Assembly: GCF_902635505.1 (NCBI RefSeq)
Contig: NC_045430.1
Location: forward strand, 278,426,181-278,490,180
DNA length: 64,000 nt
Direction: 5' to 3'
Source: Sarcophilus harrisii
Taxonomy: Eukaryota; Chordata; Mammalia; Dasyuromorphia; Dasyuridae
The translations under genes were made by a program, and so were the position numbers. Under the pieces are notes generated by a model. It saw only the letters and a program-made list of their open reading frames with translations, ran no database searches and had not been told where the DNA came from. Positions 44,226 through 56,625 of this stretch are shown here, in pieces. The first letter of the stretch is position 1, and each line of letters begins with the position of its first letter.

Positions 44226-44924
44226 ACATCATGGGAGTTAGAGGAACGACATTCCTGTGATCCGGAAAATCCATATAAATTTTTTTGGTCATCCCTTTGT
44301 AACAGAGAATTCTGATTTTTTTTCTTTTTCTCATATGAGTTGTTTACTTTATTGTAAAATTTCAGATAATCACTTCTGAAGCAGGCACAATGTTTCATGG
44401 AGAGGAATAAAGATAAGTTGCAGTTCTTCCATTTGGCAAACATATTTATTGGATATGACCATTATTAACCTCTGTTAATTGTATCATTTAAACTTCCTTA
44501 AAGAACAGTTCTAGTCTGTGTTCATGTGTGATCTTTTATCTTTTTCCCACTTTGGACATTAATTGTCATTTTAAGGGGGTTTGTTGAAGTTACCTCATTT
44601 TAATGCCAAAGTAAACATAATGGAAGAGGGGCTCTCTTCCAAAAAAAATAGGATACTCATTAGAAACTCTGGATCAAATGATTATATATATATATATTTT
44701 ATCTTAAGGCATTATATAGACATCCATCAATATTCTTATTACGAGATTAATAACAGTGACAAAAGTAATTAAGAGATAAAAACAAGAGACATTGCTTAAG
44801 AAAAAATGGAAATGAAGTTGGGGCTGGAGAAAAGAAAATGATCTTCATCTTCATGTAGATGACTGTGGAAATCATGAAAGAGGATTAATTACTGGCCAAT
44901 AAACATTACAGGATACGCGGATGT
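44226..44924. other. unique sequence
   Basis: No repeat recognised beyond a short (TA)n at 44,682-44,697. Confidence 0.4.
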
Positions 44925-45155
44925 CTCATTGACCTGGAGTTAGAAAGACTTGGGTTCAGGTACTGCTTCTGACATTTATTTATCGCATGATCCAGAAAAA
45001 TAATTTTATTTCTCTGAGTCTGGATTCCTAATCTATGAAATGGGAATACTAATACACAAGTTCTGACCTCACAGGATTTGTGAGACTGAAATGAGGCAAC
45101 TTATATCTAGCAAATCCCTTGGCAATTTTAAAGTGTCATCCAAACCTTTGTTATC
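44925..45155 (+). mobile_element. full-length MIR-like SINE
   Basis: 'cctggagttagaaagacttgggttcagg', 'gcatgatccagaaaaataattttatttctctgag', 'taatctatgaaatgggaatac', 'acctcacaggatttgtgagactgaaatgagg'. Confidence 0.88.
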
Positions 45156-45599
45156 AGTTTGTTTTTCTAAAGAAAGAAAAGACAAGGACTGAGGATGACA
45201 AAAACTTAGGGATTGTTGTGCTAAGGCAATAGCAGATAAATAGGAATAGAAAGAGTTTAATATCCAAGGCCTAGTGGAGATAATGAAACTAGCAAAGAGG
45301 ACCAGGAAGTGGGAGGAAACCCCCATGCAGTGAAATGTCATAGGAATCAGGAGAGGAAGGTTGACCAGGAAGGAGGTAGTGAATGATTAAATATGTGAAA
45401 CAACATGAGAAGTCGTTCCAAATGTATTTCCTGAGTATGATAATCATGTTTTAGAGATCATTAAGAACCCAGGGGATCTCTTGAGATACATGTTCTACTC
45501 CTTTCAAATCATGTTATCATGAATATGTCATCATAGTTGAGCTCTTTGGGAGAAATACAACATTCAGAACCTTGTGGAGGTTCACATTTACACAGATAT
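45156..45599. other. unique sequence
   Basis: No repeat recognised. A 90-codon minus frame (45,069-45,341) overlaps the SINE and is chance. Confidence 0.4.
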
Positions 45600-46180
45600 T
45601 TCCCAATGCCTGGTAGCTTCATAGCTTTACTTATAATGAAACTGAATTACTCTCCCAATGGAGTGGCAGTTACTATCATTATGCCTTGTTATGTTTAAAT
45701 GGAGTCTCTGGAAGATGTCTCAATTAGAAAAACCTTCCAATTAAGTAGGTCCTCCAGGTTAATAACAAAATTTCCCCCAGTTTCACTTAAACATACTGAA
45801 GACTGTTCTCTGGTACAGAATCACATTAAAATGCAAGCTTTTGAAAAGGACCAAACATGCCTTAGAGTTCACACTCGATTCTGATGAACTGCGAAAGTTT
45901 TTGATTAGAACTGTGGTTTCCTTCAGCCCAGCTGCAGATCAAATAAGACAGCAACCCGCTCATTTACTGCATGAAGACTTGCTGTGCTTTCTGAAGGCAA
46001 AGGACTTTTTGTTTGGTTTGGTTTACTTTTTGAGAGGAAATTTCAGGTTATCCAGGACAGCTCATTTAGATTTTTTTCAAAAGGTAACCCTACAAATTCT
46101 CCTAAATTGCTCTAAAAATTTCTATCTCCTTTATCTACTTAGCATTTTTTAAATAGTTTGAGAACTCTGTAATTTAGACT
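45600..46180. promoter_or_regulatory. candidate conserved noncoding tract
   Basis: Transposon-free, with two overlapping plus frames (45,699-45,884; 45,841-46,152) that I do not recognise. Words such as gtctcaattag, ttccaattaag and ccagctgcagatcaaataag give it an enhancer-like look. A decayed exon is possible but unsupported. Confidence 0.3.
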
Positions 46181-46640
46181 AAAAATTAACCAAAGGGTTT
46201 AAAGCCAGCTTTAACTAGATGCATAGTTAAGAAATATAACAGAATACAGTACACCTTGGGGCAAAAATAATGCATGCAGATAAAAACAGCAATCTTTAAA
46301 GGAATAAGAGTCTGGCACTTATTAGAACAATTTTCCATCATTCCTACTTAGGTTCTCTGTATGTAAGTCAGGAGGCATTTGAAATTTTCTCATTAGACAA
46401 GATAGAAGAAACAGACTGAATGAAAACTGAGATGGTGACTTCAAAGAGCAAAAGAGACACAAAGAATACCACACATTGAGTTTCTAAAGAGCCATATTAT
46501 CCATACCATGAAAAAGTTCCACCACATGGAATTAGCATTGGAACATGGAAAAACCTTGTTTTCAGACAGAATAACGTTGGGCTTCCAGACTGTGGATTCT
46601 AGGAGCCTTAACTTAAAGCTTTGGTGAATGCAAAAGTAAA
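46181..46640. other. unique sequence
   Basis: No repeat recognised; the minus 90-codon frame ending at 46,441 has no known features. Confidence 0.4.
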
Positions 46641-46644
46641 CAAA

Positions 46645-46770
46645 TGGAGAAAAAGCATTTATTAAGTACTTACCATATGCCGAACACTGAGCTAAGTACA
46701 AATAAAGATGCAAAGATAGTCCCTGACCCTAAAAAGTTTATATTCCGATAGAGAAAACAAGGCATAAAAA
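46645..46770 (+). mobile_element. family A repeat fragment
   Basis: 'aagcatttattaagtacttaccatatgccgaacactgagctaagtac' and 'gtccctgaccctaaaaagtttatattc' are clear. Confidence 0.85.
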
Positions 46771-46876
46771 GGGAGAGTGGTGGGGAGGAAAGCAACAGTT
46801 TTGATCAGGCACTTCACAAAGCCTATAGAGGATCAAGCACAGAGCCAATCTGTTCATCTTTGATCATCCCAGAATA

Positions 46877-47128
46877 AGAAGGGCAGTTAGGTGGTAGACT
46901 GAAGAGAGCTTTGGAACTGAAGTCAGAAAAACCCGGTTTCTGATCCAATCTCAGATATTTAATAGCTGTGTGACTCTGGAGAAGTCACCTAACTTCTCTT
47001 TCAGTTTCCTCATCAGAAAAGTGATGTTAATGATAGGGCTTACTTTCTTGGATTATTATGAAGAGAAATCACATTAATATTTATAAAACACTTTGAAATC
47101 CTTAAGGAGCTTTATAAATATTAGAGAT
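46877..47128 (+). mobile_element. full-length core-SINE
   Basis: Complete tRNA head 'gaagggcagttaggtggtag', 'gaactgaagtcagaaaaacccgg', core 'ctgtgtgactctggagaagtcacctaacttc', and 3' block 'aacactttgaaatccttaaggagctttataaatattag'. Confidence 0.93.
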
Positions 47129-47514
47129 GATGATGATGTCAACAATGATGACGGTGGTGGCTATAGATGGTAAGATGGTTAATGAGAGCTAGAGAAGAAT
47201 GCTGGAGAGTAGAAGTGTAAGTAAGTAAAGGATGATGACATGTGATTTTATGTAAAAAAGCCATCTTGAAAATGCTGTTTTAATTCAGAACAGTGGGCAA
47301 GGAGAGAAGTCCCAGACATGAAAAGGTTTAGTCTCTTTGATGGGCTTTATTGTGTTGTGGTTGGTAAGGTTTAGAGAAGGGGCTAGAGTGTACAGAATCA
47401 AAGTTTGCAGAAAATACAGTTTGGAAAATGTATAATTTATAAATGCCTGAAATAACTGTGGAGGAGGAAGAGAGAGCCATCATTGCCACTGACTATGAGC
47501 TTTAAAGTTTAAGA
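47129..47514. other. unique sequence
   Basis: No repeat recognised apart from ATG/ACG triplet runs at 47,126-47,160. Confidence 0.4.
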
Positions 47515-47745
47515 ACAATAACAACAATAATAGCAATAATTAGTATTAATATCATTTATTAAAAAATCTATATGCAGACACTTTACATACACCTGGTTTT
47601 TTTTTCCCCTCAAACCATGCTATCCCTTTTACAATTTAGGAAACTGGCAGGAATGGGTGCTATTAAGTGTTTGGTGGGATTTGAATCGAGGTCTTCCCGA
47701 CCCTGTCCCAGCATCTTATCACTGCAACAATTAGCTGTCCTAGGT
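47515..47745 (-). mobile_element. MIR-like SINE, antisense
   Basis: 'aacaacaataatagcaataattag', 'cagacactttacatacacc', 'cttttacaatttaggaaactgg', 'tgggatttgaatcgaggtcttcccg', 'caacaattagctgtcct'. Confidence 0.85.
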
Positions 47746-48069
47746 ATCTCATGTAAGCTTCCTGACACTCCAAGGAACTGGAAGATCCTAATGGTACAAA
47801 TGAAAGAGAAAGATCTCCTGTGGGATCTCTTATTTTGGATCCTTTCTAGAGGAGAAGTGGAGAACATGGGCAAGCATCACATACAGGGTGAGGTGTGGAT
47901 GGATTATACTTTACATTCTTGGAGGGGATACTCATGTTAATGCTGTTCCAAATCCACTGGAAAAATAAGATCTACATCGTAGATGATTTCTCACCACCTA
48001 GCCACAGTTGTTTCTCTGATTAGCCCCACCATTTTTAGAAAGCTTTTTTTTTCACTTCCCTTTTTGTCC

Positions 48070-48250
48070 TGGAAAGAGAAATGAATCTGGGACTTGTGGC
48101 TAATGGACACCAATCCCAATTATATTCTTTGTGACACTGGGCCAGTCACTCACCTCTCTGATCATGTTTCTTCATCTATAGAATGATTGAGTCGACTAGA
48201 TGACTTCTAAGGTTGCTTCCACTGGATATTTCTGATTCCATAATTTCATC
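48070..48250 (+). mobile_element. MIR-like SINE
   Basis: 'gtgacactgggccagtcactcacctctctg', 'ttcatctatagaatgattgagtcgactagatgac', 'ttgcttccactggatatttctgattcc'. Confidence 0.82.
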
Positions 48251-48261
48251 TTTCCCTTCCC

Positions 48262-48380
48262 TCCCAGCTGCATATAGTAAGCCTCTACCATGTTTAAGGA
48301 ACTTTACTCATTGGTGGGGGCAAATACAAATCTGAATCCCTCCCTACATTTGTCAAGTAGACATGACAGCATCTCTAATG
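48262..48380 (+). mobile_element. family A repeat fragment
   Basis: 'agcctctaccatgtttaaggaac...ggggcaaatacaaatc...atccctccctacatttg'; diverged. Confidence 0.5.
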
Positions 48381-49225
48381 GAGAGGTTACAAAGACTGAG
48401 TGGAATATAGTAACTGTCCTACTTTGTATTAGATACAAGGAGCCTACTTTATATTAGAACACCCAGATAATGTATGTGTGCACATGATAATTTAGGGAAG
48501 GAGAGAGTGTTACCAAGTAAGGGGCTGAAGAAAGACTGTTGCAGGAGATAACCCTGAAGCTAATATTGGAAAGAAGCCAGGGATAGATGTCAAGAGACGG
48601 AATGGGATTCCTTAACTCCCCAGACAGATCCTTTCAAAGACAAAGGGTGATGAAGAATTGGGGAACTGATGAATCATCTTGCCTGGAATTGATTGCTTTT
48701 GTATTTCTTTTGGGAGACCCCCAAATCCAGAGGGATAAGAGAAGAACTTTTCCCACTCTGGGAAGATCCAGGTGCCTTATGATGCCAAGAGCGTGATTCT
48801 AGCGCTAGTGCCAAATATTCAAGAGAAGCACATGATGTTTGTCTCTTTTAAACTCCATCCCTTAACCAGATGTTGGAAAGATAGCTAGCCAATTGTGGGC
48901 AAGTATGTCATGAACATGTTATAGAGTTTTCAAATGAAAACGTTGTTATGGGCTCATAAAACTCAAATTCTACTTATTAGGAGGGATATTTTTAATGTTT
49001 CATATGACAGTGCTATTCTGAAACATTTCTTATTCATCTCTGAATCACTCCATTCCTTTCTCATATCAATTTCCATGAGTCTTCCATATGCTTGCACTAA
49101 CTCTGCTACCCCACACCATTTTTTTCCTTGGTTCTGACCTATGATTTAATTTGAATTCCTATTGAAGTTTATTGCTTCACTCAGGCCACTCAGCAGCTGC
49201 TGTACTATGCTTAATATAAATTTTG
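48381..49225. other. unique sequence
   Basis: No repeat recognised. 48,516-48,640 ('gaagaaagactgttgcaggagataaccctgaagc') could be worn family A internal DNA, not certain. Confidence 0.4.
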
Positions 49226-49507
49226 ATTGTTGCCTAGACTTACTGAATGGGTAAGTGACTTATCTATGGTCATATAGCCAGAATATGTCAAGAGTGAGAT
49301 GCAAACCCAGGTCTTATTGGTTCTCAAATCAGCTCTCAGTTCAGCATTAGGACATATATGTTTTATATTGTTGCCTAGACTCACTGAATGGATAAGTGAC
49401 TTGCCCATGGTCATATAGCCAAAATATGTTAAGAGTGAGACACAAATCCAGGTCTTATTGGTTCTCAAATCAGCTCTCAGTTTAGCATTAGGACATAGAT
49501 ATTTTGT
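49226..49507 (-). repeat. 141-bp tandem duplication of a SINE segment
   Basis: Unit 1 (49,226-49,366) and unit 2 (49,367-49,507) both read 'attgttgcctagact...ataagtgacttgcccatggtcatatagcc...aaacccaggtcttattgg...cattaggacata', an antisense SINE core. By eye they differ at fewer than 15 positions. The unit is exactly 47 codons, so a minus frame crosses both copies and encodes an internally repeated peptide by chance. Confidence 0.93.
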
Positions 49508-50282
49508 GTTCTTCTGGAAGTCACTGTTCAGTCTAAATTCAATCTAAGTCTAGTCTAGTTCAGACCAAGTTCAGTTAAGTCTAGTTTTCAGTTCTAAGCT
49601 TATATATATCTGTGTATATGTCTCTCCCACTAACAAAGCCTTTTCTACATTAATTTCTGTGTTGACTATTTCTTGCTTTATATATTAGAACTAATTTCCT
49701 CCCAAGAAGTTATCTACTCCCATCTATGTAATTTCACATGGCAATTGGTATTTGATGAATAGATTATCCTTTCCATTTTTTTCCTTCCTTTTTATTTATT
49801 TATTTTTTGAAAGAGAGGGTGATATAGCCTGGAGGGTGAATCATGAGGGAAACACTGGAGTGGAGCTGTTTGTATTAGGGTTACTTAAATTAAATTAGTG
49901 CTGGAATTAAGTCCAAAGTAGTTCATGCATAGGCTTTCTCTGATGACTAGAATTCGTTATCCTTCACCTCTGTCTTAGAATCCCAAGCTTTCTTAAAAGC
50001 TCAGCATGAGTGCTAGCTCCTGCATGAGCCATTTCCTGAATATGAGATTCCCCACTCCAAGTACTAGTCCCTACTCAATTATTTTATAATTAGTATATAT
50101 GCTATATATTATATATATATATATATATAATCTTTGCATAAATTGTGTCTGCACGAATATGTTTACATGCTGTATACTCAGTTTATGATTGTAACACCAG
50201 AAGCTAGTATTTTATCTTTAAAAAGTGTTTATCGAGTCAATGAATTTTTTGCTTAAACTAAATAAAAAGCAATAGACAAAGA
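49508..50282. other. unique sequence with short repeats
   Basis: A TCTAGT/TTCAG word cluster at 49,527-49,600 (tctaagtctagtctagttcag) and a (TA)n at 50,108-50,128. Nothing else recognised. Confidence 0.45.
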
Positions 50283-50490
50283 CAATGAATTAAAAACATA
50301 AGTATCAGTAAACCTGGACTCAATTACCCCTTTGATGCTTAATAGTTGCGTACTCTGGGATAATTTTTTTTAATCTTTCTGAGAATCAGCTTTCTCATCA
50401 ATAAAATAAAGCAGTTTGACTATACAACTCCTGCACTGAATCCATTATATGATTATACTGTAGTATTATAGATTAGAAAACTGAGTCCAG
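50283..50490 (+). mobile_element. MIR-like SINE and antisense scrap
   Basis: 'gtaaacctggactcaattacccc', 'tgcgtactctgggataat', 'tctcatcaataaaataaagcagtttgac' form the main copy; 'tatagattagaaaactgagtccagg' at the end is a second, antisense remnant. Confidence 0.75.
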
Positions 50491-50534
50491 GAAAGTTGTC
50501 CATTATTAACAACCAAAGACTTTTGGAAGAATTT

Positions 50535-53509
50535 GTGGGCCTAACTAACAAGATGGAGGCCTGGATATTTTCTCTAGTCCCTCCTAACTCCTACCAATTG
50601 ACCTCCCCTCCCCCACACAAACACACACAAAAGGTAGAGCAATTACAGATGAATCCACAGTACAAGAAAACAATAAACCCAGCCAGTTAACAGCCTTAGG
50701 AATTAAATGCAGAATGCTAATCCTTAACCTTCTAACTCCCTAGCTCTTTCCCATTTGTTTTCAGACTCCAGGACAGTAACTGACTCACAGGTTTCTGTTT
50801 TAAAACCAGCAACATAGAGGTTCACCTCTGGCTGTAGAGATTGTGTTTTACTCAACTTCCTTCTCACCTTTCAACCTATTGTAACAAGCAGTAGGTGGAG
50901 AACCACCCCGCTACCTCCCCCCAAAAAATAGAATTAGAGAAAGGGAAATTAAATTTGGGATTAGGCTGCCTTCTGTCAGGGAGATATTCCAAGACTCTAG
51001 AGTCTTGCTGTCAACATCTACATATCTCTCCTCTAACCATGAAAAAGCTATTAATATTGATTCAACCAGAGTAAAAAAGAAGGGGAGAAACTGAGGCAAT
51101 TTCTCAGTTTACGTTTTTAATCCAAACCTGTAACTGAATCGAAGGATAGGTGGGAGGGAGAGACAGAAATCCAGCTGGGGGAAGTATTGTCCCAGTAAAA
51201 GTGAATTGGGTTTAGTACCAAAACTGATGAAGTAAATTACACAACAGAGGGGAAGGCATTAATTGAAAGAAATCTACAGATATCCTCCACAAGCAAATAA
51301 ACAAAATCCACTGTTCTTCAAACTGTGATAAATATAAATTGAATTTAACAATTCCAATGACAAAGAACAAATTCTGCCAGCTTCCAGGAGAAAGACTTTA
51401 AAGAATAAAGGAGAGGAAATTTGGAGAACAATACTATTCTGCATCCATGACAAGTCACAGAAAGAAATAACATAAAATATCTCCCCCAAAACTCAAAACA
51501 CGAACCCAAATGACATAGTGTGCAAAGATGAGTCTAATCATCAAGGAAAATAGAGTTCAGCAAAAGAGGCAATTGAAGCATCTTTTCAAAAAAAATTAAA
51601 ATAATAAAAAAAATCAGACAAGAGCAGATCATACAACTTACAACAACCCTATCAATAGAAACGCAAGAAGGGAAAATAAATACTTGTACTTAGGGGGTAA
51701 ATGTAAAGAAATAAATTACCCCACTTCAAGAGGGTATTAAAAAAAGAACAGATAAAAATATGACCTATCAAATTTTTAAAGGAAACATAATTTAGAGATT
51801 TTCCCCAAAATTAAATACAAGTACAAAAATGAAAGAAGAATTTAGAAAAATAGGAGATGTGATTGTAGAAGAGCAGGCCCCAAATACCATGGTTAATTCT
51901 GATAATTTCCCCACAGGTGAATTAGTGTATTACTGGAGACTGAATTCAAGAATGAGAGGGAACATACATTATAAAAGAGTAACTAGATGAAAGAAGAGAT
52001 TGGGGACCCTAAGAAAAATGAATATATAAACAATGAAAGGAAGATAGCTTTTGTAATATCTTAGTAAGTAAGATAATGGGAAAGATAGCAAAAACAGAGA
52101 GACTGAAATAGGGGAAATGAAAATGGAAAGTTTCTACCCAGTAAAGAAGAGGGTCCCTTTGAAGAGCATTCTCCTGAGGTAGATTTATGTATTTTTAATA
52201 AGAGCTGGAAACCTTAAAATTGGTCCAATCTTGGGTAAGTTAATATGCTGGAAAACAACTTCCTCTGAGAGTGTTGTGTCTCCATATATAATATAGTGTC
52301 TTAGGAGAAGGGAAATTGGAGTTCCTGGGGTGAGGAGAAAGGAATCCAAAGGGTAGGAAGACAGAAGATGGGAAAGAGAATTATTATAGGAAAGACAGGA
52401 GTAGAATTATATTGCACAGTTTGAAATAGAGGATAATTTTTCCCATGAAACAGTACTTCTAATTCTCTTTATATCCCTTCTTTAATAAAAACTCTTCTAA
52501 GAGTTAGGCAACAATTAAATAGAAACAATGGGGAAATATCTACAAGACTACTAACACTAATTATTTTTAGAATAGACAGTTCAAACTTCAGCAGATTTAA
52601 ATCCATGAGCAACATGGAGAGATCAAAGAAAAATAAATAACAATGTAAATTATAAATCAAAGAGAAAATATTCATACTTGGTAGAAAAGAAAGGGATTTA
52701 GGAGAAGAGAATAAAGAAAATACATTCTTCTTAGGGAAACAAAAGCACATAGAATGGAGAAAATGACAAACAAAAGAAATTAGACAAAAGGAAATTTTGA
52801 ATTAATCATTTAACTGGGAATAGATAAAGAAGCAAAGTAGGAATAATTAAATAAATAAGTAAATAAAAGGGGAGTAACCAATAAATTAAATAAAATTAAA
52901 GAATTAGATTTAAAGATTAAAAGAAGGGTGAGAAATGAGAGTATTAAGAGAGGCTTTAGGAACAGTGTTGCATCCAAGTAGAAAAAGCAAAAATTAATAT
53001 AAGGATTTTAAGTACAGATTTAAAAAAAATTTTGAACCAAATAATATCAACTAAGAAAAAATATTACATGCAAATGAAGAATAAGAAAAAAAAACTAGCT
53101 CATAACTTTCAACATAAATTGATTAAACAATGCAATAAAGGAAAATAACTTAGATATGAAAATGAAGTCCCACAATCTGAAGTTTATAAGTTATGCAGAA
53201 TAAAAAGAATAAAATTTATAATACATTAGGTGAAAACATAATAGTACACTATTATACTGTTATATTAAATGACTTTTAAAAGATGAAAATAAAAACAAAC
53301 AATAAAATTTCATTATATAAAATATTACAGAAAACAAATTGATTTCAAGGTTAAATTCCAATGTCCCAAATCGCATAGCATCTAAATTCATATGGGGAAA
53401 AAAGTACTTAAATGGGATAAAATAGAACATAGCTAGAAATGCATTTATAGAAGGAGACATTAATGTTCCTACCTCAGAATCAATCAAAGCTAACAGAAAT
53501 GTTTGTTTG
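50535..53509 (+). mobile_element. old L1, outer copy, 5' part
   Basis: Candidate 5' start 'aacaagatggaggcctgg' at about 50,540. The text to about 53,000 is A-rich and strongly decayed. The ORF2 endonuclease end is identifiable: 'ggagacattaatgttcctacctcagaatc' encodes Gly-Asp-Ile-Asn-Val-Pro-Thr-Ser-Glu at 53,453-53,479, the GDFN motif region with Phe replaced by Ile. The element is cut here by another L1 and resumes near 54,830. Confidence is high for ORF2 and lower for the 5' assignment. Confidence 0.7.
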
Positions 53510-54825
53510 TTTGTTTGTTTTTAATATGGAATGGAACAAATTGTTGTAGAATTTGGGGGATTTTGTTGTTTACAGTTTAGATTTATGAAGAAGGGCAGCA
53601 TTTATGACAAGAGGCAGAGAAATTATGAAATACAAAATTGACAGTGTTGATTGCATTAAATTATAAAAGTTTTTGCCCAGAGAAAACCAATGCAACAAAA
53701 AGTAGAAGGAAAGCTAAAATATGGAAACATTTTACAACCCATGTTTCTGATAAAGGCTTCATTTCTTAAATACCTGGAGAACTGAGTCAGGTCTATAAGA
53801 ATATAAGTCATTCTCTAATTGCTAAATGGTCAAATTATATGAACAGGTAATTTTCAGAGGAAGAAATTAAAACTATAGTCATATAAAAATCACTATTGAT
53901 TAGAGAAACATGAATTAAAACAACTTTGAAAGACTATCTCACATCTATTAGATTGGCTAATGTGAAGGAAAAGGACAATGATAAACATTGGAAAAGATGT
54001 GGGAAATTAGAAGATTAGTATATGTATGGTTGGTTGAAGTGTGAATTGAGCCAATCATTCTAAAGAGCAATTTAGAACTGTGCCCAAAGGGTTATAAAAC
54101 TGTGTACACCCTTGATCTAACAATAACACTACTATGTCAGTATCCCACATATCAGTATATTGTTTTTTTTTTTAAAGGGGTGGGGAAAGGAACCACATAT
54201 ATAAAATTATTCCTATAAGTTCTTTTTATGGTGGCAAATAACTGGAAATTGAGAGGGCATCTATCAATTAGAGAATGGTTGAACAAGTTGTGGTATATGA
54301 ATATAATGGAACACTGTTGTGTTATAAGAAATAAGCAAATGATTTCAGAAAGAAAAGAAAAAAAAACTCTGGAAAGACTTAAATGAATTGAGTCTTAGTT
54401 AAGGGAGCAGAACCAGTAGAATATTATACTCTGTAATACTCTGTAAAGCAGTAACATTGTACAATGATCAACTATGAAAGACTTAGCTCTTATCAGCAGT
54501 ATAATGATCCAAAAGACTCATGACGAAAAATCCAAATCCAGAGAAAGAACTATGGAGTCTAAATGCAGACCGAAGCATACAATTTTCACTTTTTGTTTGT
54601 TTTTTTCTTTCATTTGTTTCTCCCCCTCCCCCTTGTTCTGATTCTTCTTTCACAACATGACTAATGTGGAAATATGGTTAACATAATTGTACATAAGGAA
54701 GGATAAAATGTTGGAATGCAAAATCATATAAAATGTATGCTGAAAACTATGTCTACATGTAATTGGAGGAAATGAAATACTGTTAAGTGGAAAGATATAT
54801 AGATATAGATATAATATATGAATAT
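53510..54825 (+). mobile_element. L1 inner copy nested in older L1
   Basis: A TTTG run, then ORF2 C-terminal text ('tttgcccagagaaaaccaatgc', 'gctaaatggtcaaattatatgaac', 'gattggctaatgtgaaggaa', 'agaatggttgaacaagttgtggtatatg'), 3' UTR ('ctccccctcccccttgttctgattc') and an end near 54,785 ('ggaaatgaaatactg') followed by a TAGATA run. Several in-frame stops show it is dead. 5'-truncated. Confidence 0.88.
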
Positions 54826-54829
54826 ATGT

Positions 54830-55570
54830 ATCAATTCCATATGCCAACTTTACAAAAAAATACGATGTATTAAAACATAGAATAATAGAAAATAAATTTT
54901 AATAGATTCATAGTAAACACAGCCTCTAAAGACTATAACACAATAAAATAACAATCAATTCAGGCAGCATAATTAAAATATAACTCCCACTTAGATAATA
55001 ATGAGGTCACAAAAATAATCATACAAACAATTTAGAGTCCTGACAAACTCTTAAAGGAAAAATTACATATGCTATGCAAGTTATTCTAAAAAATTCAGAA
55101 ATAATATTCTCTATTAAATTTTATATATGACAAATATAATCCAAATGTTTATCTTTCCCTCAATCAGAGAAGAACAAAGCAAAGAAATAAATTTATTGAC
55201 TAATATAATTTACATTTGTTAATTAAAATATTTTAAATAAAATCTTGGCAAAAGATAAAGCAATTCATTTTTAAAAATTATGATCTGGATCTTGAATTTT
55301 TATAAGATATAAGGATAGTCCAATGTAATAGAAATCATCAACACAATTATTTATTATATCACATTAAAATAATGTAATAAAATATAATTATATGAATTAA
55401 TATAGAAAAAGCTTTTGACAAATTATTTACAAAAATTAATGAAGTTTAGGTACAGAGGAATTTTAAAATATTATTAAAATGCTATCTAAATCAAAAGCAA
55501 GCAATATAAGTAATTGGTATAAATAAAATTTTCCTGCTTTAGTTTTGCATAATTGTAAAAAAATGTTAAC
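54830..55570 (+). mobile_element. old L1, outer copy, ORF2 continuation
   Basis: 'gtaaacacagcctctaaagactataacacaataaaataacaatcaattc' is the end of the endonuclease domain and follows the GDFN region in ORF2 order, so this continues the copy interrupted at 53,510. Further on 'cttggcaaaagataaagc' and 'aatatagaaaaagcttttgac' are from the reverse transcriptase. Large internal losses. Confidence 0.82.
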
Positions 55571-55639
55571 AATGAGACAAGGACAGAAACAAAAACCTTA
55601 AGAAAGGAAAAGAGGACATAAAACTGTCACAATTTTTTC

Positions 55640-55992
55640 ATCTTCTATTTCTGTTCCTGATTCTTTAGTCTTCAGCACAATGCCTCAGCAGCCTTCTAGT
55701 CTGAAAAAATCTTCTTCTCCATGAGATTCTTCTTCCATTTAGTAAGTTCATCCATGAACCTTCATTTTTTGTCAGTTATCACTCCCCTCCTGGCTTCACT
55801 CCTGACTTTCTGGCCTTCAATATCACCATCACCATCATTGACATTTTATGACTTTTAATGTGTCATTTCCTGCATTAGAATATAAGTTTCTTATCACGCT
55901 CTATTTTTTTTTCTTGTTTTTGTATCCTTTGAGCTTAGCACAATTTCGGGCACATAGGAAGATCCACTTAATAAATATGTGTTGACTTGATT
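55640..55992 (+). mobile_element. L2 3' end
   Basis: 'tcttctccatgagattcttcttcc', 'ttagaatataagtttcttatcacg', 'ttgtatcctttgagcttagcacaatttcgggcacataggaag...taataaatatgtgttgac'. Classic L2 ending. Confidence 0.82.
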
Positions 55993-56079
55993 TAATTTTA
56001 TTAATTTTTAACTTAGAAAATATTAGGAGAGCTTCAAATAAATTAATCAAAACAATGTCTTGCATATCAAATAAGAGAG

Positions 56080-56625
56080 ATTAAAAATTGGGGGGAAATA
56101 ACAGTGATGCAAGAAAATAATAACAAAAAAAAGAGTCAATAGTTTGGTAAATGAAATAAAAAAATACCGACAAAACAACACCCTGAAAAATGAATGGATC
56201 AAATGGCTTTCATTTGACATACAATAATATGCTGAAGAGAGGAAAGCCTTAAAAATCAGAATTGGTCAAATGGAAAAAGCACAAAAAAATCACTCACTAA
56301 AAGAACGGATTGACCAAATGTTTAAAGAGGCAAAAAACCTCAGAAAAGAAAATAATTCCTTAAAGATTAGAATTGAACATGTAGAAAATAAAAAATTCTA
56401 TGAGACACCAATAAACAATAAAACAAAGTCAAACTAATAAAAACAATGAGAAGAAAATAGAAAATACCTCATTGGAAAAACAACTGATTTGGAAAATTGA
56501 TCAAGGAGAAATAATTTAAGAATTATTAAACTATCTGAAAGTCATGATGAAAAAGACCCTTGATAGCATATTTACAGAAATTATCAATATAAACTACCCT
56601 GATAACCTACAACTAGATCACAAAG
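56080..56625 (+). mobile_element. L1 ORF1 fragment
   Basis: Repeated heptad-coding units such as 'cagaattggtcaaatggaaaaagc', 'cggattgaccaaatgtttaaag' and 'agattagaattgaacatgtagaaaat' mark the ORF1 coiled coil, followed by 'aactatctgaaagtcatgatgaaaaag' at the start of the RNA-binding domain. No ORF2 follows. Confidence 0.85.

Noticed and set aside
46877-46960. Possible tRNA gene
   Set aside because: The A/B-box-like words belong to the tRNA-derived head of a SINE; no cloverleaf with a proper acceptor stem was seen.
49211-49468. Repeated-peptide gene
   Set aside because: The repeat is a duplicated SINE segment whose unit length happens to be divisible by three.
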